The notes under the pieces: generated by a model
What the model was told of the DNA's origin: nothing
Seen by the model: only the letters and a program-made list of their open reading frames with translations
Databases searched by the model: none
Shown: positions 10,633 through 19,996 of the stretch, piece after piece
How positions within the stretch are numbered: position 1 is the stretch's first letter
Layout of the letters: each line of letters opens with the position of its first letter
Assembly (NCBI GenBank): GCA_036925085.1
Contig: JAUPFP010000006.1
Coordinates: 7,207,984-7,271,983, forward strand
DNA length: 64,000 nucleotides
Reading direction: 5' to 3'
From: Brachycybe producta
Taxonomy: Eukaryota > Arthropoda > Diplopoda > Playtdesmida > Andrognathidae
Translations under genes and position numbers: made by a program

Positions 10633-11540
10633 GTAACGAATTCCTCGTTTAGAGTTCGTCTTTTGTTTAAACACCCTGTAATAAATAAAGAATGTGTAAC
10701 GGAGATTCTCACCTCATGCTTGGGGGTGGCTGGGAGGCCATCACATCGATGACTCCCTGCCCTCCAAGATGAGAATAATGGCCAAAAGGGTTGTATCGTT
10801 GATTTAATAGGATGTATCCTAGAGAAATCAACGATGCAAGACTCTTGGACGCGAGAATCTTTTGATAGATTTATTAGAAGGATCAACGAAGATCCTTCTT
10901 AATTGTTATAATTACTACATCTTATAGATGTTTTCGTTTTTAGATTTAATGTTATTAATTGAAGGTCCTGGTTGTGTCCAAGAGACTTGGACACACCTGG
11001 CACCTTTGTTTATAGATCATATGTTTTTATTGTTGTTGAACATATATAAACCAGACCATGTGGATTGAGAATCAGACTTGCTAGATCTACAGACTAGACA
11101 CACACCACTGATACTCTCAATCCACAGCGAGTCGCTGTTTTTGAAATAAAAGTATCTTATTGAAATATAAAATTCTATGTGTGGACTATGTTATTTCTTT
11201 GGGGTGGGACGTGACGTTGCAGCCGCCACATAGCCAATGATTCTACCGGACACCGAAGTCTCCAGCAGCCACGTGTGGGACAGATTCGACAACGTTATTT
11301 TCTACCTCTGGACTCCTGAGGCACCGACCCTTGTGTCCCTAGTGGTTAAGTATACAACACAGGAGCCAATCGACCGAAAGACTTAATCATCAACATTCAC
11401 TCGACACTTCCGAATGGCTAGCAAAGATCTCTCTGCTATCCCTACGGAAATGGGAATGTAACATTCATATATAGCACTGAAATGAATTTCCGAGGGCCCT
11501 ACAGACTTCTGAGGACCATAAAATTGCCCCACCCACCCCA
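10633..11540 (+). mobile_element. Probable LTR retroelement fragment
   Basis: A TATATAA box (around 11042-11048) in an upstream AT-rich block, a terminal-repeat-like segment with AATAAA (around 11145), and a following GC-richer segment with a short frame from about 11238 (start MILPDTEVSSSHVW, 49 codons) look like LTR plus the start of an internal region. Two perfect hairpins occur: 10973-10982 with 10986-10995, and one around 10877-10900. No pol is present and no second LTR was found, so the call is tentative. Confidence 0.35.
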
Positions 11541-11649
11541 CCCGGGCCTCTATCCAAAGCTGCTCAGACCAAGTCAGATTTGAAAAAAACGAGACCTAAT
11601 TGTTGAGTGTGTTAATGATCGGGAATCGGTTAATATTTGTTCGCCGATC

Positions 11650-11694
11650 CGATTTTTGCCGATTAACAGTAAGTAAATCGGCAAAAATCGGCTC
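11650..11694. repeat. Inverted repeat (GCCGATTTTTGCCGATT-type)
   Basis: CCGATTTTTGCCGATT and its near-exact reverse complement are separated by about 10 bp, giving a 16-bp stem. It is part of an undefined AT-rich region just upstream of the duplicated promoter of the first cysteine-rich gene. Confidence 0.5.
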
Positions 11695-11699
11695 GATAC

Positions 11700-12226
11700 A
11701 GCTTTAGTTTTTATATACTTTTTGGTTAAACTCATAACAACACGTGATACACAGTCACTTTGATCCTGATTCCATTCACATTTTTTTTTTCTGAGAAATG
11801 AGGATTTGAGTTTTCAATCAATGTGGATTTCATTTTGGTTTCGATCCTTTCGTGTTACACGTGGCTGCTTAGGGATATTACCATATATGGGAAACAACCG
11901 GAACTGAGTGGGGTTTTTTTACAATTACATGCAAACGTTCTTAGTAATACATGATAAATTTCACACCTGATCATCTTCCCAATTGAATTATAACACTTGT
12001 TGAATATATAATTTACATAAAGTATATCACAAAGTTTTCCGATCGTTCTGATTGGGTGCTAGCACATTGAGCGTCACGAGTACATTGTTAGCCTGACTAA
12101 AAGAGTATGTAAACCAGGAGGAATATACGGTAAGTGGGCAAAATAGTTGATGAAGAACAGTTATTCAAAACTATTCTTGTTCGCATCTTCCGAAGAAAAT
12201 CTACTACTTTGAACTTCAAAAGAAAG
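11700..12226 (+). promoter_or_regulatory. Promoter and 5' untranslated exon of cysteine-rich gene 1
   Basis: This segment is a diverged duplicate of 17920-18541. Both hold TTACACGTGGCTG with a CACGTG E-box (11858-11863 and 18025-18030), a TATA-like stretch shortly before the exon (here TATGTAA, degenerate), and a transcribed-looking block CTACTACTTTGAACTTC. That block ends in AAAG followed by GTAATATT, a usable 5' splice site after 12226. The matching acceptor is the TTCTGTTTTACAG just before the ATG exon (exon start 12718). Inferred from conservation between copies; no transcript seen. Confidence 0.5.
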
Positions 12227-12724
12227 GTAATATTGTAATATACAATTGTAATTAGTTGCACAGATCAAAATTCATAATTCGGGCTTTATTACAACCTGAC
12301 ACCTCTATAGTTCTAGCTATGTTCAAAATTTCATAAAAATCAGTCAAGTAATTAGTGAGAAATCGCTTCTGTACAAAACCACAAGTTCAGCGGATGCCAA
12401 GAAAGCTTCGCTTACGTTGCACTTCAATAATCGCCAAAATGATTCAATCATATCTCCCAGCATGACCAAAATTTAAAGATACCCTCCCTCTTTCATCTAA
12501 AATGCCTCAAAACTGTACACACAACACACACAACTGTACAAAAAAACACTTTTTTTTGGAGGGGGGGGGGGGAAATTAGTTTAAAGTTGCATTTTTTCTA
12601 TCTCACTCTGTGTCAATTCCTCAAGTTAGAAAACACGCACTAAATCAGTCGCATTATAAAATCAGGTCATATAATGTATGTACTAATTACAAATGTTTGT
12701 ACAATTCTGTTTTACAGTCACAAC

Positions 12725-14395
12725 ATGTCTGGAATAGGAATCACCATATCCGCCTTAAGCCTATTTCTCATTTCATTGCAGTTGCTTCAAGAAGTTAATG
12801 TGGTCAAAAGTAAGTGACAATAAAGTAGCTTTCTCTAATGCAAGGTAGGTTGGCATAAGCGGAGAAAGGATTATGGGGTATTATGTGACAGGAGGGTGCC
12901 ACTAAAACTAAAACGCATGTTTTATAGGACAGTGGTTAGACCAGCTATGTTGTATGTTTCAGAATGTCGGGCAGCCAAGAAAAGATAGGATCTTTTTATC
13001 AGATGGGGGGATGTAGGGGTAGCAAGCATAGTAGAAACGATGCAGGAAAAAATCTTAAGTTGGTTTTCGGCATGCAATTAGGAGTGGGATGAGCAGCAGA
13101 AACATGTAATGAGTTTATACCTGGGGGTTAAAAAAAGTAGAGGAAGGCCAAAACAAGCTTGCAACATGGCGGTAAAACAGAATATGGGGGCATGTGATAA
13201 CTCGGGGAGTTTCGCACAAAATTGAAAGAAGTGGCGAGCTAGAACCTGTAAGTCTAACAATGCATATTGGGGGAAAAGGTGCAAGAAATGACAATAATGA
13301 TGATGAAGATGACTAGAGAAATAAGTGTGCCAGCTTTAACATACTCCACACTAAACACATGTAACTTCAAAAACGTGCTCCTGCATTGGGCAGGGCATTG
13401 CAGCAGTATGCACTACAGGCTCACAACTTATAACTTGAAGGTTTGCTAGCCACCACCTCCAACCAATTAATAAACTGTAGGTATAGAGATTGGAACATAG
13501 CCCTAAAACAAACGTCCTCAAACAAATTTAATGTAAGTAATGTGAGTAAATGTTAAACTAAAGATCAGATATATAACAGCATTGCGTGTTTTATGTTTAA
13601 ACGAGGTAGAATGTCAAGTTTTCCAAATGTTGTCCACTCTCACCAAGGCATTGCTAATATCAGTGAGAAACTGGTCTGAAAACATAAATTAATGTATCTC
13701 TTGTATTTGTGCGAAAACAATTTTCGATTTATTGCCATAATTGTATAATTAGGAAGAAATCGAAAACTATTGTCACACAATTTCAAGAATTACGAAAATT
13801 GACGTTCGTAATTTAAGAAAAAATACATGGCAGTTAATGAAAACGAAAGTATGTGTATGTTACAGTCAATCTACCAGATTGGATAGGCAATCTGCAGATT
13901 GACTGATTCCGCAGATCGACAGTAACATATACATTTTTTGGGACCCTTCATACATGAGCAATAAATACAATTTTTTATATTGACATTACAGCTTCGAAGA
14001 TCGTGAACAGTGAAACTGATGAAAAACATGATGGGCAATGCAATCTCTTGTGTGAAAAACATGCTTCAGAAAGATCAGTTTTGGAAGGTATCAATGGGAA
14101 ATGTGAATGTTACAACAACGACGGCACAAGAAAAATCTTCAGTCTGACAGATTCAAAACAGTTCGAGGAAGTTCCTGAACTGCGCACCAATAGTCACGTT
14201 TCAGCTCTAATGCTAGCACAAGCACACTGTGCAAACTTTTGCAATGAAAAGCATCCGGATGAAAAGAGAAGTTCGTTTTATGATAAAGATGCAGTTACCT
14301 GCTCATGTTATGATAAATGCCACCATTTTGATATGTACAGCTATAATGGCGTACTGATTGAATCTCAACGGCATCGACTTGATATACGAGATTAG
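12725..14395 (+). CDS. Small secreted cysteine-rich protein, gene 1 (intact)
   Basis: Coding exons are 12725-12809 and 13992-14395, joined across a GTAAGT...ACAG phase-1 intron, giving 162 residues. Residues 1-28 are a signal peptide with a hydrophobic core (ITISALSLFLISLQLL). The mature part has eight cysteines in two modules: CX3C-X16-CXC (QCNLLC, KCECY) and CX3C-X19-CXC (HCANFC, TCSCY), separated by 39 residues. CX3C with CXC is also the core of the CS-alpha-beta fold of arthropod defensins, but the third cysteine pair is absent, so the fold is only a suggestion. Function unknown: secreted effector, antimicrobial or binding protein are all possible. The intron holds an RTE-type LINE relic. 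A 5' untranslated exon is likely (acceptor at 12717). Confidence 0.75.
12838..13320 (+). mobile_element. RTE-type LINE 3' relic inside the intron of gene 1
   Basis: The plus-strand translation, with stops, reads RVPLKLKRMFYRTVVRPAML followed by an SECRAAKK block, then a later RGRPKQ block. This is the characteristic C-terminal tail of RTE-type non-LTR polymerases. It ends in a GAT-rich microsatellite, as RTE elements do. The same relic lies at the same place in gene 2 (23330-23715), so insertion preceded that duplication. Confidence 0.7.
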
Positions 14396-15600
14396 AATAG
14401 TGTCTCGTACATTAGTTTTTCACCTGATTTGAATGCCTACCAAAATCAACCATGGATTTTCGAATTTTATTGCTTTGCCCGGCTTGTCACTTGTTTTGTT
14501 GCCTCCTGTACTAAAATAGCCTATTAATTTCTCATCAACTCTATTGTAACACAAATTTAAAACCCTTTTAGCATAGATAAAATTTATGTAAAAAAAAACA
14601 TCAACATGAAATTCTCCAAAGCGTGACAAGCTTTTTAGCACAGGAGGCTATGCTTTTGTAATTTCCATTTGACTTAAATTTTTCCTTTCATCATATTCTT
14701 CAATCAAAAGACTGTGGTAGCTAAGCAGGACACTATAGCTCTAATTAGTAGAACTTCGTACCCTTTATCTATTACTGACTACACACAGATATGGCTTCAA
14801 AATCTTTCTAGTGATAGCTCTTAGCATGTGCACTGTGTATGCCCAGGCATGCTAAGGTCTCAAAATCCTATTAATAATTATTACACCCATTTATTTAACT
14901 TTGTCTTGGTGCATTCGTACTTTTAAAATCTTTAAACCATTTGTTATCTACAGAGCCGTAACTATGGGGATTAAAATGAGGCACCTAGCTGCTTTGAGCA
15001 ATAAACTCAGGGCGCGCAAAATTACCAGAGTGATAATACTGTATTAGGGATCGCCAATTTTATTATTCCCTGGAGCAGAAAATTAGATATTTATGACTTT
15101 GGTTTTCTACGTTTCGCACACGAAATTCCGGAAAGCCGATCCCCGAAGGCTCACTGATGTAGGCATCTGCTCGAGAAACCAGAGATCCCTGGTTCGAATT
15201 CTGGCGAGGTTATAGTTGTTTGTGTTGTTTTGACACAGTTGTACGGATTTGACTTGTAATGAAATTGACTTTGCAATAAAATGGTTTGTGTGAATATCTA
15301 CTTGCATTGATTTGAATGTACCTCTGCTAATAACATATTTTGTATTTATTTTATTATTCGGAATTGGTATATAGAAATTTCTGTCTTGCATAATAGTTTC
15401 AGCTTAACTTTATTTGAAGCAACGTTTTAAAATAATAAAGTTAGAAAACACAAATACAAAATAAGTAAATGAAAAAATATTCTTTGGCTACAAACTTTTA
15501 TTTTTGAAATGCACAAAAAATTGCTTCGGCATTCCCAGAGGTCAATAAAAAACCTCTGAAAAATATAAGGCGTGTTTTTCTTCTGCACTTGCAGTCAGAC
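14396..15600 (+). repeat. 3' flank of gene 1, shared by three duplicated units
   Basis: Blocks from about 14640 to 15600 reappear after gene 2 (about 25320-26200, then 28290-28450) and gene 3 (about 39120-39965, then 40860-41010). Shared landmarks are GACACTATAGCTCTAATT and a tRNA-like box. No open frame is conserved among the three, so it is duplicated non-coding DNA. Confidence 0.65.
15125..15205 (+). repeat. tRNA-like / SINE-type segment (B box)
   Basis: CTGGTTCGAATTCTGG resembles a tRNA T-arm and polymerase III B box, preceded by an ATCTGCTCGAGAAACCAGAG block like an anticodon arm. Counterparts lie at about 25895-25975 and 39705-39785. The A-box region is degenerate, so it is a tRNA pseudogene or tRNA-derived SINE rather than a working tRNA. 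Confidence 0.4.
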
Positions 15601-15632
15601 ATATAGAATGGCTATACCTTCACCTCCACAAG

Positions 15633-15833
15633 CACACAGGTTGTTAGAAGTAGGTGAAAACTTCAGTTGGCTCCGCCCATTGTTATGACGACTGGCAACT
15701 TCTAATTGGCTGGTTATGTAGTCTGACGTTGAAAAGGGCGGAGCATGTGACATCAGACTTTATAACCAGCCAATTAGAAGTTGCCAGTCGCCATAACAAG
15801 GGCGTAGCCAACTGAAATTTTCACCTAATTCTA
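15633..15833. mobile_element. Foldback MITE with about 90-bp arms
   Basis: The left arm (from AGGTTGTTAGAAGTAGGTGA) and right arm (ending TCACCTAATTCTAACAACCT) are near-complete reverse complements meeting around 15725-15745. The TAATTGG...TCTGACGT motif also occurs within the Helitron tails at 16600-16670 and 56310-56410. No coding capacity. Confidence 0.75.
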
Positions 15834-16204
15834 ACAACCTGTCACAAGCACCTATTATAACAATGGCTGTTGCCATGTTGAAAATTACGATCAAAACTAT
15901 CTTCTTTTTGTGGTCATGAAAATCATGAAAACAGTCGAGTTTTAGTTCAACCAGTGCAGACATAAGTGCTGTGGTCATGAATGTTTCTGTCTGATGTGAG
16001 GAGGAAAAAAACACGCTTATAAATTAAAAAAAAAATTGATATAGGCCTATTTTGTTCCACAATTAATATGCCTACAGAGTAAACCACTTTACTTCAATAC
16101 GAATATAACAAGGATACTGCGAACATTTTTTAATATATTAAGCCCCGTCTATGTTTCGGTGTTTCCTTCTTTCTTTCTTTGAGTAACGCTGTACAGACAA
16201 TTTA

Positions 16205-16738
16205 GGACAAAAACCGTGAAGCACGTCGGAATTTATATAAATTTAAATGAATAAATGAACCACTTTTTTCTCAAGGTCAAGATTATGTTGCGCTCTCCCC
16301 ATCCAAGAATCCCATGCTATTAAATTGGAGAGGAGAAAAGGTTGGAAAGGGAGGGGGGGGGGAGAGAGAGAGAAAAGTGGAGGGGAAAAAAGTGGGAGGG
16401 GATGACTGAAATTGAAATAAAAGGAGTAAAAAGAAGAAACAAACGAGGCACATGCGCACACCAGAGAAAATGAAAAGCTCAATGAAAAGCTCATTTTCTC
16501 TTTCAAATATAAAAAAGGGGAGGGGATAATAGTAGCAAAATTAAACTAGAATTTATCACAGGCAACTGTGCCCAGCATTAAAATTTCTTTTGCTCTGCCC
16601 TTTTATGAACGTCATCAATCTCTAATTGGTTTGTTACTTGGTCTGACGTCATATAAGGGCGGAGGAAAAAAATTCTATTGCTGGGCAGAATTGCCTGTGA
16701 ATTTGGCTCCCGTCATTTATAACGGGTTACCCCACTAG
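16205..16738 (+). mobile_element. Helitron 3' end with decayed helicase tail
   Basis: Near 16210 the plus strand encodes KTVKHVGIYINLNE then a stop. This is a broken version of the Pif1-type helicase C-terminus readable at 24974-25195. After a purine-rich stretch and an internal inverted repeat, the element ends CCCGTCATTTATAACGGG, then TTACCCCACTAG (CTAG 16735-16738) followed by T. A hairpin about 10 nt before a CTRR end with T beyond is the Helitron 3' hallmark. Left limit undefined. Confidence 0.75.
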
Positions 16739-16739
16739 T

Positions 16740-17919
16740 TTTTTAATATTTAAAATTTACATCTTGGCACAGCTTATTTTTTTAAAATAAAAATCAACAA
16801 TGTTGGACTGCATATATTTTACATGTAATAGGAACTGAATATAATTCTGTACAGTGCAATGACTGCCAAGCTGCAGAATAATGAGTAATTGTTGGTTGCC
16901 ACCCACAGGCCTGGACTAAAAATGGAATTGCGGCAGATCTCGAGATTCTAGAAGTCCCAAAGTCCGGAGCTTTAGACAACCTCATCAAGAATGTAAACAC
17001 AAGAGAAACCACCTTACCATCTTAAAAAATTGTTGGCACACTCGAGTGTGTAGATTAGGCCCTGTGTGCCATGTGCCTCAAACATCTCCAAACCTGAAGG
17101 CAGCACATATCAATGGAAGATGAGGACACAAAGGGGCAATGAATTAAATCCATGAAGAGTGACGATGGCGATGAAGCTGGATTTCTCAAGATGTTAAACT
17201 TGGGAACAGGGTTAAACAAAGAACAAACATACACACTACAGAAACTCTTACAAAGATACAAAACATCGTTTCCCTGGGTGCGTTGCACACGGAAAATAAA
17301 AACATTATTATCTTACAAGCTTCACTGAGAAAGTATTGTACCAAACATTTCTAATCCCACACATCCAATTCATATGCTATGAAGGAACTGAGGTTTTTTT
17401 TTTGCATCAACATTTCATGCATATTAGTATCGGATTTTTTAACTGTCATAAAAAGTGTATTTTGAAAGATATCACGAAAAATCTTTTAATAATATCACCA
17501 ACTATTCTAGTTCGTAAAAGTAAAATAGATATTTATTTTGATTTTTGGTGATTATATGCTCAAATTAAGTTTTAAAATAAATTTATAAATTGCAATTTTA
17601 TTAGAAATGATGGTAACACTCCAGAGAATACGAAAATTAAACATTTTAACAATAAAAAGAATGAGATTCCATGTGAAACAAAAAAATGGCAGAAATGTGC
17701 ATTAACATAAAACCAAGGTAATGTCTAACATGTAAAAACAGAACCTTGCTGAAAGTCTAGTGCCATACTAAAGCAATGATTCTATTACGGAAGAGATGAC
17801 TTAAGTAATTAAATTGATGCCATTTACAAAAAAAAAACATTAACTGTAAGTTTCCAAACTATTTTAGACATTTTTCTCGAAATATGAATTAGAATTATTG
17901 CATAAATTTATATAGCTAC
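16740..17919. other. Intergenic, no recognisable gene
   Basis: Several short frames on both strands (for example 16794-17012 and 17055-17288 minus) have no recognisable similarity and no splice context. Base composition is AT-rich, with a moderately GC-rich patch at 16890-17290 that could be an old element. Confidence 0.4.
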
Positions 17920-18541
17920 ATGTTGTACAAATTTATCCTGATTCCAGGGAAATTTTTCTGAGAAATGAGGATTTGGGTTTTCCGTCAATGGAGCTTTCAT
18001 TTTGTTTTCGAGCCTTTCGTGTTACACGTGGCTGTTTTATGGTATCACCATATGTGGCAAACAAATGGAACTGAGTGAGTAAATTACACAATTACATGAA
18101 AACGTTATTAACACATGATAAATTTCACACCTGCTCAGTGTTATCATTATCTTCCCATTTAAATTCTAACAAAACGGTTAAATAGACTATAATGTTGAAA
18201 TGTTGAATAATACACACTCGTACATGTATATATTTTTCAAAATTCAACAGATGCGTTTGACATGTCCATTTAAAAAAAATACGAAAATCTTGAATAATTT
18301 ACATAAAATATACGACATTGTTTTCTGACCGTTCTGATTGGCTGTTACCGCACTGAGCATTCCCAGTATATTGATAGCCTGTCTAAATAATCTATTGTCT
18401 GTAAGAGTATATAAGCAAGTAGGAATATTTGTGGTGTTACATAGTAAATTAAGTTGATAACGAAAAGTTACGCAATATAACTAACTACTCCTCTTCGCAT
18501 CTTTCCTAAGAATATCTACTACTTTGAACTTCATAAGAAAG
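17920..18541 (+). promoter_or_regulatory. Promoter and 5' untranslated exon of cysteine-rich gene 2
   Basis: Diverged duplicate of 11700-12226. CACGTG lies at 18025-18030 within TTACACGTGGCTG, TATATAA at 18408-18414, and the exon-like CTACTACTTTGAACTTC block ends AAAG before GTAATATT (exon end 18541). The coding exon with its TTACAG acceptor lies at 23155, so the intron would be 4.6 kb because an R1-type LINE sits inside it. Confidence 0.5.
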
Positions 18542-19700
18542 GTAATATTACAAAATATACAATTGTAATTATTTGAAGAGTTGCGGCGATCTCATTTGCA
18601 TAATCTCCACCACACAAATGAAATGTGTGTGTTATTTGTAAGGCTACGTTTCCATATGAGACAAAAGTTCCAAAAAAATCAATTATCAAACATACAGTAT
18701 ACAAATGTAGCTTAATAAATTATAATTAATTCTCTACAAAGAGTTTATATAAATTCCAAAATGATTCAAGCATATATCTCCCAGCAAGACAAAAATTTAA
18801 AGATACCATCGTTGTAGATATTTTTGTCCATGTTGATGAACCAGTTTCTTGTTTCCATTTCGACATCTTCATCGAAGAAACAACTTTTTCTTGGCAAATG
18901 TTGCTTCACACTGACGAACACGTTAGAGTCCGAGGGCCATGGATTCCAGTTGTGAGGTGGGTGTTCTACAATTTCCCCCTAGGAAAAAAGAAACTGGCTC
19001 ATGAACTGTTCTAGAAAAAATTAAACCTGCCTCATCCTAAAAAGCAGCTTGTGACGTCATAGGGAATGTCAATTAGTCTGATAAAAAAGGAATAATATCA
19101 ATCGTTTTCAACAGTTTAAACAAATGGATTCTTGAATTTGTTTGTAATAACTATTTACCCCTTTTATATAAGACTGAATGACAAAATCCTAAAATTTTCG
19201 TCAATTCCAATGACGTCACAAGCTTCTTCTTACTATTAAGAATTTGAATCTTTAAATTGGTGCCTTGCAAGGACGTATCCTTGAATTAGTTTTAGAACTT
19301 ACGATCTCGTTATCATTATGTAGCTTTACACAGCCGACGCTTTGCACCACAATGCAATGTGGTATATCATGCTAAACTAAACAAACGACAACCTGAATAG
19401 GTCTGCAACAGTAGACTCTGTCAAATCATCAAACTTTAATGTGTTTGTGCATTCCAACGGTGTGTACCAACCTTCCAGACTTTCTTCATCTCGTTTAATT
19501 AATAGCAGAGTGATCCTCCATCAATTTCTGAAGAAGTGACCAGCAGCGGGACAATTAAAAGTAAGAACTTTTCTGATAATAACTTATTATGTCGGGCCGC
19601 GGATCCTGGAGAGGAAGTAGATGGATGTCCACCTCCTCCAGGAATGTTATTAACGCCCCTCCCACCCGAAGGTTTTAGGGCGATAAGTGTCCCAGTTGTA
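18542..19700. other. Intronic or intergenic, no gene seen
   Basis: It lies within the predicted first intron of cysteine-rich gene 2. The left part (to about 18800) still aligns loosely with the DNA downstream of the gene-1 promoter. The remainder has no frame or repeat that I recognise. Confidence 0.4.
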
Positions 19701-19724
19701 TCTGTACACAAGAACTATGACTCA

Positions 19725-19909
19725 TTTGACTGGGAAAAGCCATAAAGGCACAAAAACCCAGTCAAACTAGGGGAAAGTCACAGAATTAATTAACATATTA
19801 AGAGTCAGTTTACGGAGAGTTCTAAGTTAAAATGGCTTGATTATATTAACTTTCCGCTATTATAGCCTCGTTGACTGGGAAAAGCCAGTGGCACAAAAAC
19901 CCAGTCAAC
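19725..19909 (-). repeat. Paired hairpins in the LINE 3' region
   Basis: TTTGACTGGG...CCCAGTCAAA (19725-19766) and GTTGACTGGG...CCCAGTCAAC (19870-19909) have the same inner bases AAAAGCC and GGCACAAAA, which can extend the stem. Two copies of one hairpin just beyond the polymerase gene could be an RNA recognition signal for the LINE's own reverse transcriptase, as known for several LINEs. Confidence 0.6.
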
Positions 19910-19996
19910 CTTAGCACATCAATCACAAGATTGATTTCATGGCAAGAGCTAACTTGGTTATAGCACTTTAGGTTCCTAAATACATCCAATGTATCC

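Noticed and set aside
15125-15205. Functional tRNA gene
   Set aside because: The B box is good but the A box and acceptor stem do not fold, and the three copies have diverged.
16243-16506. Hydrophobic Ser/Phe/Pro-rich minus frame (and similar at 55956-56297, 56505-56687 plus)
   Set aside because: Arises from the pyrimidine-rich tract in Helitron tails; it repeats wherever the tail occurs.
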